Source of the DNA: Axinella damicornis
Taxonomy: Eukaryota > Porifera > Demospongiae > Axinellida > Axinellidae
Assembly (NCBI GenBank): GCA_963931865.1
Contig: OZ007514.1
Coordinates: forward strand, 12,581,928 to 12,645,927
Direction of reading: 5' to 3'
Length of the DNA: 64,000 nt
Part shown: positions 1-9,880 of the stretch, in pieces
Numbering within the stretch: the stretch's first letter is position 1
Layout: each line of letters starts with the position of its first letter
Notes under the pieces: generated by a model
The model's database searches: none
What the model was told of the DNA's origin: nothing
What the model saw: the letters and a program-made list of their open reading frames with translations, nothing else
Position numbers and translations under genes: made by a program

Positions 1-128
1 CTTTGATCAGTTTCAATATGTTTTGTCTTGCAGCATTGTCCGCATAGGATTCATCCCCCTAATCCCACCCCTCTGGTGAAGCTTACAGGAATGATGGACG
101 ATGTACGTAACAAGTTGCATAATCTCAC

Positions 129-212
129 TCCAGTTCCTGAAGAGACGTGTTCAACTTCAGAGCACTTGCAAGCGCACTAGCTCCTACACCTGTCATATTT
201 GTACCAGCTAGC
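129..212 (-). CDS. Gene 1 LRR exon 16, last one in window
   Basis: 84 bp, acceptor TGTGTAG, donor GTGAGA. Reads LAGTNMTGVGASAL...NTSLQEL. It leaves in phase 2 with no stop, so at least one more exon must lie left of the window. Bases 1-128 show no further feature I can support. Confidence 0.78.
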
Positions 213-304
213 CTACACAAGATAAAGGAACATAAAATTACTGCCACTTGCAGTAATGTCTACAAAATAAGTGCACAATTATCCACTTACAGCATGTAAC
301 TCAC

Positions 305-388
305 CTCAGAGTTTCAAGTTTCCACTTCCTCAGCATGTATTGCGATATCATGACAGCTCCCTGATCTGATATAGGATTGCCACCAAGG
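305..388 (-). CDS. Gene 1 LRR exon 15
   Basis: 84 bp, acceptor TTCTCTTCAG, donor GTGAGT. Reads LGGNPISDQGAVMI...WKLETL. Confidence 0.8.
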
Positions 389-450
389 CTGAAGAGAATA
401 GGCTAGGTGCTTTATGGAACTACGTTACAGAAGACAAATGTCTTACTCAC

Positions 451-531
451 TCTAGGGTTGTCAAAGTTGCAAATCGCAAAGCTTCAATCAATTCAGCTAA
501 TCCATCGATGCCAATCTTGGTACTATTGAGA
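451..531 (-). CDS. Gene 1 LRR exon 14 (81 bp type)
   Basis: 81 bp, acceptor CCACTTCAG, donor GTGAGT. Reads LNSTKIGIDGLAEL...ATLTTL. Equivalents in gene 2: 40579, 50063, 58191. Confidence 0.78.
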
Positions 532-1037
532 CTGAAGTGGAATAAAGATATCAGTGATGTCTACCACACAAAATGCAGACATCAATGACGGACGGTAACT
601 ACTTCCAAATTACAGCAACCTACACTAGGACTCGCAGAGATCTGCTCATGGTTAGCATCTCAGCAATGTGACAGGCTTCAACATCAGACATGGCATCGGA
701 ACTCAAGCTGGGACAGTAGTATGGTGGAGTAAAACTACTTCATCACAGTGTGGGGGGTACAAAAGCATGTATACCGTATCATATTTCATAGTAGATATAC
801 AGATATCTGGCTGCATGCAAAGAAATGCATGTGCCAATGTTAATGAGCCATCATTTCGCAGTGCATATGCACTAGTGGGTTAAGCATTAATTTGGTTGTA
901 TCCGGAAGTCCATCTATCTACCAAGGAATGTATATCTGCTAATACAACATTTATGACGAGCAAAGTGGCAAGTTCCACATTGTATATGCATGTACAACGA
1001 TTAGATTTAGTAGGTAAACTCCACCAAAAAATCTTAC

Positions 1038-1124
1038 TTCAAAGTCTGTAATGAATCACTGACTTGCATCGTCTTGGCAACTGCAGATACTACGTATCTA
1101 CCATCACACCTGATATTTTCCATC
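1038..1124 (-). CDS. Gene 1 LRR exon 13 (87 bp type)
   Basis: 87 bp, acceptor TGTTTTAG, donor GTAAGA. Reads MENIRCDGRYVVSA...SDSLQTL. A divergent repeat lacking the LxxN core but with the same phase. Equivalents: 41454, 50963, 60184. Confidence 0.7.
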
Positions 1125-1587
1125 CTAAAACACAAGAGTGTGTTGTATACCAGTGTCAAGTTGCAAACACAAATTTTATAGATTTATTGTGTAGTGTCAC
1201 TCGTGGACCATTTATACGTACGAACACTAGTCTGATAGACAGAGTCCACTTCCTTACTCTCTGCCAGAATCCTGGCAACCCCAATCAGATAGCAGAACAG
1301 CTAATCAAAGATGACACAGATTGGGGATAGTCTAACAATCACTCTTGTCACTTAATTGTAGCACAGTTTACGAGATCAAAATTAATATCAGATTTGACCC
1401 AGCAAGTCTACCATGGCTTTAGGAATGCACACTAAATCTACCATTCTGTCCATGTATGAAGCAGTACATATTCCATTGATGGGAAGTTGCATGAGGCTGT
1501 GTCCCCTGAGCGTCATCAGCAGTTGCTGTCTGCTCAGTATACTATCATATTCAGAATAAGAGCTTGGAGTGAGATTTATTTTCTTAC

Positions 1588-1689
1588 TCAAGTTTTGTTG
1601 GAGTTTCATCACATCGCAACAGATGGCTCATTTGTAACATGACAGGTAGTGCAATATGTCCATCGGTAACATCATGATTGTCACTAACA
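1588..1689 (-). CDS. Gene 1 LRR exon 12 (102 bp type)
   Basis: 102 bp, acceptor TTTTTTCTAG, donor GTAAGA. Reads VSDNHDVTDGHIAL...TPTKL, with six extra residues before the end compared with the 28-residue repeat. Equivalent exons in gene 2 lie at 45475, 53390 and 60854. Confidence 0.72.
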
Positions 1690-2257
1690 CTAGAAAAAAG
1701 GGAAAAGAGAAATTAAACTTCAGTGACATATTTGCACGCATGATGTTTGTCGACTGAGAGTAATCACAAAATCAGAGGAGTTTGGACTTATTTTCTGCGC
1801 ACGTGACTATGCATTGGATATAAATGCATTCCTAGCCTTGTTCTCACATCAACATGGCCTGGGGCCGAAGGTAAATCTGCAGTACCAACGAGAAGTGAAG
1901 CTACAGTTGGGCAGTTTGAAAGGTAGGAGTGCCTTGAAGACGCTTCCGGTTGTGCAGGCTTCCAGTTGGAGTACCAGGAGTGTCTGGTAGCACTGTCTTT
2001 TTCCGCCATCCGATGCAGCTGATCCTTCAAGATGCCGTATATACAGCCAGAGGTTGAAGGCATATTTACTCCACTAGAGCTTTCGAATGATGTCAAGTTT
2101 GTTGAGATACTCGTAAAGACTACCGAGAACACTTTTCAGTACAGTAAACCTCCATATGAATTCACCTACGCACATAGGTCACATGACCGTGTCCAATCTC
2201 TGTGACAATACCCAGTCACTTTTTACAAAGAACAGATTCATGAGGTATCAATCTTAC

Positions 2258-2341
2258 TCCAGAATCTGTAGGGATGTATTTGTTTCCAGCATCTCAGCAA
2301 ACATGTATGCTCCATCTTCAGTTATAAGGTTGTGCCTGAGA
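2258..2341 (-). CDS. Gene 1 LRR exon 11
   Basis: 84 bp, donor GTAAGAT. Reads LRHNLITEDGAYMF...NTSLQIL. It begins the ordered set 84-102-87-81 that is repeated three times in gene 2 (compare 45695, 53610, 61073). Confidence 0.8.
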
Positions 2342-2494
2342 CTGGAATATAATAGTGCAGCAAAGCACATTGGATGTCAGGTCAGCACATGTTGGGAATA
2401 CGCTGGTAGTCACACTCCACATAACATGCACTGCACAGTCCATTCATACTCATATACAATGCACACGCTTCCATATGTGGGTTAAGATGTGATT

Positions 2495-2660
2495 GGTTGC
2501 TTGGTGGCCAAGAGGGTAAAGTGCTGTGGACCTAGAGGTACCAGGTTCTAGCCCTACTGCAAGGGCAGCAGGGATCTTCTTTCTCTTCCCCCGTTCTCTA
2601 TGTTGGGGAGTATAAGGATGAGTGCACCCTGCCTTGCATGATGTCCTTCAGCAAATAGGC
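2495..2660 (+). repeat. tRNA-like SINE
   Basis: Head resembles a tRNA promoter: A-box-like TGGCCAAGAGGGTAAAGTGC and B-box-like GGTTCTAGCCC at 2544-2554, about 40 bases apart. The remainder of 2342-3023 shows nothing else I can name. Confidence 0.5.
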
Positions 2661-3023
2661 TTTTTCCTTCTCCAGGCCCTTGCTAGTCACCATTGTGGTA
2701 ACCCCTCATGCAGGGGTGACAAACATCACATCTAATCACAAATATTTGGAAGGGCCATTTCGATTCGAATTGAAGTCTATACTGCTTGCCAGTGTTCAAT
2801 CGGGGCTACAATTAGCTGTATCGATTCACTGCAATAGCCCGAATGTTCATTCTGTCACTGCCGGCAAAAGCCTTCAACTTGCAAATGTCACAACATGCTC
2901 CAACAGAAGAGAGCCAAATCTTGTTATTCAGGAGCTTTATAGCTACAACTGTGCATCTCAATCCTATTTGTGCGTCAAATAAAATATCCTAGCATATGAA
3001 CACATATAATTACAAGGACTCAC

Positions 3024-3107
3024 CTCAAATTCTGCAGTGATTTGTTCACTTTCAAAACATTTGCTAATGCACCAACTCCCTCGTCTGTTATACGGTTGCC
3101 ACCAAGA
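3024..3107 (-). CDS. Gene 1 LRR exon 10
   Basis: 84 bp, acceptor TTAATACAG, donor GTGAGT. Reads LGGNRITDEGVGAL...NKSLQNL. Separated from exon 9 by 2.5 kb filled with repeats. Confidence 0.8.
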
Positions 3108-3147
3108 CTGTATTAAGTAGAAAGTGTATGTACACCCTAGCACAGTA

Positions 3148-3640
3148 TCATAGACTCGGTAGAGTCTATATGTAGGGATAGAGCAGACACGCAAACGGGC
3201 AGCATATAAAAGCCTTTATGACAACTAAGTACTATTCATCTTCGAGTGTTTTCCGGGCCAAGAAGACTCCCAGTGTCGTGAGAAAACCGTCGCGGAAGTA
3301 CCGGAAAGTCACCAAACCGCCAAAATAGGTTTCCTTCTTCTTCTTCTTATTCTTCTTCTTCTTCCTTCAGATAGGCTAGTTCAAATTTGGCTGACTCCCT
3401 CACAACGGTGTTTGCACAAAACAGCAGCATTTTACACTGAACAGTGCGCGACCCCATCGCTCTTTGACAACTTCAAAGTCTCACGAGGTGCTTGAAACCG
3501 CCCACTCAACAACTATGGCTTCATCTGCACCATTATCTTCATTTGTGCGCATGCGTAGAGAGCGACTTTGAACTTTGAACTCAAAATTGTGTACTCTGTG
3601 CGGAGTGAATGCTATCAAGTATGCTGCTACATTAAAGTGT
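3148..3640. repeat. Dispersed repeat R1, copy 1
   Basis: Starts near the short palindrome ACTCGGTAGAGT and includes a CTT-rich microsatellite and a conserved tract around GTTTGCACAAAACAGCAGCA. Other copies: 41703-42225 and, inverted, about 52000-52460; an end fragment is at 61964-62055. Non-coding mobile element of unknown type. Confidence 0.6.
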
Positions 3641-3670
3641 AAAAAAACATTAAAATGTATGGAGATGTTA

Positions 3671-3746
3671 GCCTCATTCCCAGGCCATCGCCCAGCTTTT
3701 CGTCGCTTACAGTACGGAAAAAGCGACGTGGGAGAGGGCCTGGGAT
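3671..3746. repeat. Short palindromic element with CCCAGGCC ends
   Basis: Bounded by ATTCCCAGGCC and GGCCTGGGA, with internal inverted CGTCGC/GCGACG. Its ends match the larger element at 33101-33974, of which this looks like a deletion derivative. Bases 3747-4440 show no supported feature. Confidence 0.45.
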
Positions 3747-4443
3747 AATTTTATGACAGAGAGAACTTGGGTTCACTGACCGCAAATATGCTGCGCAAAG
3801 CTGGCTCATTCAGCGCTCGACCATTAGCTGCCCTCATTATTCCTGGTCAAAGACTCAGGGATTGCACCAGGTTCTGGGTGAGATGCCAAGACGGCCGTTC
3901 CATGGCCTCGCTGACAAGTGGCCGAATTGAATGCCAAAACGACCCTTTTCCAGGTTTGTATGAATCGTTCTCAACACTTAGTGTTCACATAGACTGCCAA
4001 AGCACGGCTACCGTTGATCTCCACGGTGTTGTGTAGTACGGAGCAACGTGATAATGCTGTCAGCCCTACAACAGTCTCAAATAAGGACTACACACTCTGG
4101 TATAAATTATAGGACCGTATACCAGGAAATTTTGGCGACCGGGAGGCAAGTTTAAGACCCAATGTACTACCTGCAGAGAGAGAGAGAGGTCTGCGGAGAA
4201 GTGCCTACTACTTGTCTACTTCACAAGTTCACATACTGTGCACCAAATTAAAAGCGTAGACAGACTACAGACTGCTGAACATGCGGGTCATGGCCAATTG
4301 TGTACCTGTCCTGGGTCGTGCATGCATCACTGCCACAGCGTACTCATCATGGGCATTGCTGACCTCCCGGATAGCTGTTCGCCGATCGTGGGCCTCCAAA
4401 TGCTGCTAAAAACATGATGGCCATGACACTGCTCTACGTCTTC

Positions 4444-4760
4444 GTCTAGCCTTGTAGCCGGGTACGAGGCTAGTCTTCATTGATCTTGTAAAGTCACGTT
4501 GCGCTCGCGGCGCACATAGTTACGTCATACTTTTCTGTCGCGATCACCAAATTTTAAATCCTCTACATTTTATACCGAGCCATTTCAGGCCATTTCGCCA
4601 AATTTACTGGCCGCTAAAATATCTCGGTATATATTCATACACGACTTGCGGTTTTGATCGCCCACACGCAATTAAACGTGACGTTTCTCACGTGACAAAT
4701 ATCCCAGGCACTCCCCCTGTCATTTTTTGTTCGCGCATGGGAGAGCCTGGGAACGAGGCT
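4444..4760. mobile_element. Probable relative of the CCTCGTTCCCAGGC element
   Basis: The right end GCCTGGGAACGAGGC matches the right end of the element at 33101-33974. The left end is weak (GGGTACGAGGCTAG). Called only as a fragment. Confidence 0.3.
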
Positions 4761-4951
4761 ATGGAGATGTAGGGATAGCAGAACAGCAAAAAGTCAGAAA
4801 ACAAGCCGGGATGATGGCATAAAACAGTTCAGTATACAACACCCTACATATTTTTCTTGTGAAAGATAATGTAAGATGGGGTTGTATACTGAACTGTTTT
4901 ATGCCATCATCCCTGCTTCTTTTCGCTGTTCTGCTATCCGGCCATACATCT
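4761..4951. mobile_element. Foldback MITE, copy 1
   Basis: Two arms of about 80 bases are inverted copies around TTGTTGTATACTGAACTG-type sequence, separated by a loop of about 30 bases (TTTTTCTTGTGAAAGATAA). Arms include ATGATGGCATAAAACAGTTC and its complement. The same family occurs at 42850-43092; a relative with different arms lies at 51271-51537. Bases 4952-5621 are otherwise featureless. Confidence 0.7.
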
Positions 4952-5621
4952 TTAATGTTTTTATAGCTACTTGTAATATATTTTAGAACCTGCAACAGAG
5001 ACAATTCTTTAACATTTCAGACAGAGAAATCTAGTAGCCGCACAAATCCAAGTGGCAATCACACTCCTGGTAGCTAGAGTGAAATTCGCTGGTAGAGCAA
5101 ACCCACGTCATGACTCGGGTCTTGGGTACTTGAGCAGAATCTGATTACACCCACCAATTCATACGTACTTGAGAGCTTCAGCTAGGTTTACATGTACGTG
5201 TCAAGTGACATTCATACTGCCAATGAGTTAACAAAAGTCGAGTTGAAGCAAGCAACAGGAAGACAATAGCATTCACAACACTACCACCACAGTGAGCTTC
5301 AGCACACAAGCAGCAGTGCATGATGGTGATCACAACGGTGTAATCAGTCTCCTATAGTAGCCCTTCCAAGACTGATGCTTGCTCTTGCTCGAGTAACCTT
5401 ATATATACAGTGAGTAAAGTAGGGGGGAGGGTGCCGAACAGTGACTGCCTTGCTGAGCTCGACTACTAGGTCAATAATGCATAGTAGGTAGGAGTAGTCA
5501 GAATCTGCCAAAGTTCGTGACCGAAATGCAATAATTTTTTACAAAACATTTCGACCTGGGTAGGTCTTTCTCAAGGTGTACCATATATACAGCATACATA
5601 ATGGAAAATCCTGCAACTGAC

Positions 5622-5705
5622 CTCAAATTCTGCAGGAGTTGGTTCACCTTCAGAGAATCTGCCAGCATGCCAGTTCCACTGTCTGTTATGCCATCACCAT
5701 CAAGA
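5622..5705 (-). CDS. Gene 1 LRR exon 9
   Basis: 84 bp, acceptor CTGTATAG. Reads LDGDGITDSGTGML...NQLLQNL. It is outside the tandem units but close in sequence, so it may be the source or a diverged edge copy. Confidence 0.8.
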
Positions 5706-5819
5706 CTATACAGGAGATGAAAATATGTAGCTACGATTATTGCTAACTATATATGCATTAATGAAGAACGCCCCTTGGTGTGCATTATCTCTGACATGTA
5801 TGAGGAGTCAGCAGCTGAC

Positions 5820-5903
5820 CTCAAATTCTGCAGTGACTGGTTCACCTTCAGAGCATCTGCCAGCATGCCAGCTCCACTGTCTTTTATCGCATTACCATCA
5901 AGA
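5820..5903 (-). CDS. Gene 1 LRR exon 8
   Basis: 84 bp. Reads LDGNAIKDSGAGML...NQSLQNL. The tandem arrangement ends just past this exon. Confidence 0.82.
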
Positions 5904-6009
5904 CTGTAAAGGAGATAAAATCACCACAATTCGACAAGCATCAAATGAAGGACGCTCATGGCATGTGTACAAATGGGACACACCAAGTACATATAGTTCA
6001 ACAACTGAC

Positions 6010-6093
6010 CTCAACTTCTGCAGTGACTGGTTCACCTTTAGAGCATCGGCCAGCATGCCAGCTCCTTTGTCTGTTATGCTATTACCATCAAGA
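6010..6093 (-). CDS. Gene 1 LRR exon 7
   Basis: 84 bp. Reads LDGNSITDKGAGML...NQSLQKL. Belongs to the third complete tandem unit, counting in the direction of transcription. Confidence 0.82.
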
Positions 6094-6965
6094 CTGTAAA
6101 GATAAAATCACCACAAACTCAACAAGCATCAAATGAAGGACGCCCGTGCACGAATGGGACACACCAAGTACATACATATATTATAGTGCTCCCAGCAAAG
6201 AGAGTAGATATTCAGAATTTTGATTTTGGAGGTTACAACCAGTTTTTCGCACTCAAATCAGCATAAAACCACCTGAGAAACCCTTTGGACTGATTTCAAA
6301 GATCCCATTTAAAATCAATAGAAAAGCCAGGGGTCAAAGGTCAGCAACATCAAAATGTTTAATAAAAACAGTCCAGAAGCTTGCTGTTCAAGTTTGTTCC
6401 AAGCAGTGGGACATGATGCTGATGTATCAAGTTACTGGACGGAAAGACAAAAAACAGCTCCATCTCCAGATCTATATGACATAATTATTATGAGCACAGG
6501 ACTTGTACCACTGTACTGCTGAGAAGCTGCACATTCCAGTGATTTCTGCATCATGGACATCCATACTAAAAACACGGTGAAATTCACAAAGAGGGTGAGA
6601 CGTGGTCAACATTCCAATGACACCCCTCAGTGCCTGAAGCAGCTATAACACCAAAAATCAGGTGCGCAGCAGGATCTTGGGGCTTTACCAGGCTGCAGAA
6701 ATCACTCCCATTTCACTGGCATGAAACCGGAATACTTGTATCTAAATCCCATACAAGCAGAGGGTGGTTATGAGCCATAACTCCCTCCCTCAGGGTACTT
6801 GTAGGAAAATTATGGGTCATAACTCCCTTGTGATAACTACGAACCAATTAATGAAGCCCATATACGACTTGTTACTACAGCACCCTGACTGGGGTGAAAA
6901 GCGCTGATGGCCTGGCATGAAAGGTATACACCAATTAAGCGATACTGAAGTTTGCAGCAACTGAC

Positions 6966-7049
6966 CTCAAATTCTGCAGTGAATGGTTCACCTTCAGAGC
7001 ATCTGCCAGCATGCCAGCTCCACTGTCTGTTATCGCATTACCATCAAGA
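6966..7049 (-). CDS. Gene 1 LRR exon 6
   Basis: 84 bp. Reads LDGNAITDSGAGML...NHSLQNL. Compared with the copies at 8131 and 5820 it has Thr for Lys and His for Gln, so the units are diverging in coding positions. Confidence 0.82.
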
Positions 7050-7161
7050 CTGTAAACGAGGTAAAATCACCACAATTCAACAAGCATCAAGGACGCTCAT
7101 GGCATGTGTACAAATGGCACACACCAAGTACATATACCCGGTAGCTAGTTCAACAACTGAC

Positions 7162-7245
7162 CTCAACTTCTGCAGTGACTGGTTCACCTTTAGAGCATCG
7201 GCCAGCATGCCAGCTCCTTTGTCTGTTATGCCATTACCATCAAGA
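7162..7245 (-). CDS. Gene 1 LRR exon 5
   Basis: 84 bp. Reads LDGNGITDKGAGML...NQSLQKL. It differs from its tandem counterparts at 8321 and 6010 by Gly for Ser in the GNxI position, a variable solvent-side residue of the repeat. Confidence 0.82.
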
Positions 7246-8130
7246 CTGTAAAGGAGATAAAATCACCACAAACTATACAATTCAACAAGCATCAAATGAA
7301 GGACGCCCGTGCACGAATGGGACACACCAAGTACATACATATATTATAGTGCTCCCAGCAAAGAGAGTAGATATTCAGAAATTTTGATTTTGGAGGTTAC
7401 AACCAGTTTTTCACACTCAAATCAGCATAAAACCACCTGAGAAACCCTTTGGACTGATTTCAAAGATCCCTCAATAGAAAAGCCAGGGGTCAAAGGTCAA
7501 CAACATCAAAATGTTTAATAAACTCAATAGAATCAGTCCAGAAGTTTGCTGTTCAAGTTTGTTCCAGGCAGTGGGACATGATGCTGATGTATCAAGTTAC
7601 TGGACGGAAAGACAAAAAACAGCTCCATCTCCAGATCTATATGACATAATTATTATGAGCACAGGACTTGTACCACTGTACTGCTGAGAAGCTGCACATT
7701 CCAGTGATTTCTGCATCATGGACATCCATACTAAAAACACGGTGAAATTCACAAAGAGGGTGAGACGTGGTCAACATTCCAATGACACCCCTCAGTGTCT
7801 GAAGCAGCTATAACACCAAAAATCAGGTGCGCAGCAGGATCTTGGGGCTTTACCAGGCTGCAGAAATCACTCCCATTTCACTGGCATGAAACCGGAATAC
7901 TTGTATCTAAATCCCATACAAGCAGAGGGTGGTTATGAGCCATAACTCCCTCCCTCAGGGTACTTGTAGGAAAATTATGGGTCATAACTCCCTTGTGATA
8001 ACTACGAACCAATTAATGAAGCCCATATACGACTTGTTACTACAGCACCCTGACTGGGGTGAAAAGCGCTGATGGCCTGGCATGAAAGGTATACACCAAT
8101 TAAGCGATACTGAAGTTTGCAGCAACTGAC

Positions 8131-8214
8131 CTCAAATTCTGCAGTGACTGGTTCACCTTCAGAGCATCTGCCAGCATGCCAGCTCCACTGTCTTTTATCG
8201 CATTACCATCAAGA
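8131..8214 (-). CDS. Gene 1 LRR exon 4
   Basis: 84 bp. Reads LDGNAIKDSGAGML...NQSLQNL, the same peptide as exon 5820-5903. It is paired with the exon at 8321 across an intron of about 106 bp. Confidence 0.82.
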
Positions 8215-8320
8215 CTGTAAAGGAGATAAAATCACCACAATTCGACAAGCATCAAATGAAGGACGCTCATGGCATGTGTACAAATGGGACACACCAAGTA
8301 CATATAGTTCAACAACTGAC

Positions 8321-8404
8321 CTCAACTTCTGCAGTGACTGGTTCACCTTTAGAGCATCGGCCAGCATGCCAGCTCCTTTGTCTGTTATGCTATTACCATC
8401 AAGA
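8321..8404 (-). CDS. Gene 1 LRR exon 3
   Basis: 84 bp, phase 2-2, GTCAGT donor. Reads LDGNSITDKGAGML...NQSLQKL. Its sequence is identical to the exon at 6010-6093, which shows how recent the unit duplication is. Confidence 0.82.
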
Positions 8405-9284
8405 CTGTAAAGATAAAATCACCACAAACTCAACAAGCATCAAATGAAGGACGCCCGTGCACGAATGGGACACACCAAGTACATACATATATTATAGTGC
8501 TCCCAGCAAAGAGAGTAGATATTCAGAAATTTGATTTTGGAGGTTACAACCAGTTTTTCACACTCAAATCAGCATAAAACCACCTGAGAAACCCTTTGGA
8601 CTGATTTCAAAGATCCCATTTAAATCAATAGAAAGGCCAGGGGTCAAAGGTCAGCAACATCAAAATGTTTAATAAACTCAATAGAATCAGTCCAGAAGTT
8701 TGCTGTTCAAGTTTGTTCCAGGCAGTGGGACATGATGCTGATGTATCAAGTTACTGGACGGAAAGACAAAAAACAGCTCCATCTCCAGATCTATATGACA
8801 TAATTATTATGAGCACAGGACTTGTACCACTGTGCTGCTGAGAAGCTGCACATTCCAGTGATTTCTGCATCATGGACATCCATACTAAAAACACGGTGAA
8901 ATTCACAAAGAGGGTGAGACGTGGTCAACATTCCAATGACACCCCTCAGTGCCTGAAGCAGCTATAACACCAAAAATCAGGCGCGCAGCAGGATCTTGGG
9001 GCTTTACCAGGCTGCAGAAATCACTCCCATTTCACTGGCATGAAACCGGAATACTTGTATCTAAATCCCATACAAGCAGAGGGTGGTTATGAGCCATAAC
9101 TCCCTCCCTCAGGGTACTTGTAGGGAAATTATGGGTCATAACTCCCTTGTGATAACTACGAACCAATTAATGAAGCCCATATACGACTTGTTACTACAGC
9201 ACCCTGACTGGGGTGAAAAGCGCTGATGGCCTGGCATGAAAGGTATACACCAATTAAGCGATACTGAAGTTTGCAGCAACTGAC

Positions 9285-9368
9285 CTCAAATTCTGCAGTG
9301 ACTGGTTCACCTTCAGAGCATCTGCCAGCATGCCAGCTCCAGTGTCTGTTATGCTATTACCATCAAGA
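9285..9368 (-). CDS. Gene 1 LRR exon 2
   Basis: 84 bp, acceptor TTGTATAG, donor GTCAGT. Reads LDGNSITDTGAGML...NQSLQNL, the ribonuclease-inhibitor-type LRR consensus of this locus. It is the partial fourth copy of the 1.15 kb tandem unit. Confidence 0.82.
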
Positions 9369-9671
9369 CTATACAAGAGATGAAAAGCATTATCAAACTA
9401 GAGGTGCTCAGCAGAGCACGTAGCTACCCTGCGCGCTACTTTTTATTGTGGCCAATGAACTGCCGATTTTAACACAGCATGCAGCCAACCGCGCATGCAT
9501 GCAGAATGAGATACCGTAAGTTGTAGCAGTAATGTTAGATGTGTGGTCAAGTTGTATAAATTAGAACAAGACTTTCACGCAGCTTTTCTCAGCCTCTCGA
9601 GTGGATCTCTGGTCTGTGAGTTATGTAGAGACCACCCCAACAAATCAGTGAAATTGAGCAATATTACTTAC

Positions 9672-9755
9672 TGGAGGCTTTTCAGTGAGTGAGAAACTCT
9701 GAGAGATATGGCAAGTGCATGAGTTCCTTCCTCAGATATCTTGGTGCTTGTCAAC
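9672..9755 (-). CDS. Gene 1 LRR exon 1
   Basis: 84 bp, acceptor TTTAATATAG, donor GTAAGT, phase 2-2. Reads LTSTKISEEGTHAL...SHSLKSL. It is the first and most diverged repeat, directly after NACHT, as is common for capping repeats. Confidence 0.75.
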
Positions 9756-9880
9756 CTATATTAAACACAACAGCAGTACTGATACAGCTTAAACTTTTAT
9801 AATAAACATGCAAAGGGAACTTCTGTGGTTTGAGAACAAGGGTACATTGGCAGTCAAAAGACACATAGATAGACGCATAC

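Larger units (their letters stand above)
5820..9284. repeat. Tandem array of three ~1.15 kb units, each with two LRR exons
   Basis: Unit starts judged from exon positions: 5820, 6966, 8131, with a fourth partial start at 9285 (spacing 1146, 1165, 1154). Each unit holds two 84 bp exons and about 870 bp of intron. Intronic landmarks such as GACGGAAAGACAAAAAACAG repeat almost unchanged in all three. Identity in the introns is as high as in the exons, so duplication is recent. Confidence 0.93.

Noticed and set aside
23..178. Plus-strand terminal exon (CAG acceptor, open to TAG at 178)
   Set aside because: It overlaps the minus-strand LRR exon at 129-212, which fits the local family in phase, length and splice sites; the plus-strand frame is a shadow.
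5740..8447. Plus-strand frames of 60-120 codons (HLPACQLHCLLSHYHQDCK type)
   Set aside because: They are the reverse strand of the LRR exons plus intron and recur only because of the tandem duplication.
5820..9284. CRISPR-like regularly spaced repeat
   Set aside because: Repeat units are 1.15 kb with eukaryotic splice sites; no short direct repeats with unique spacers.
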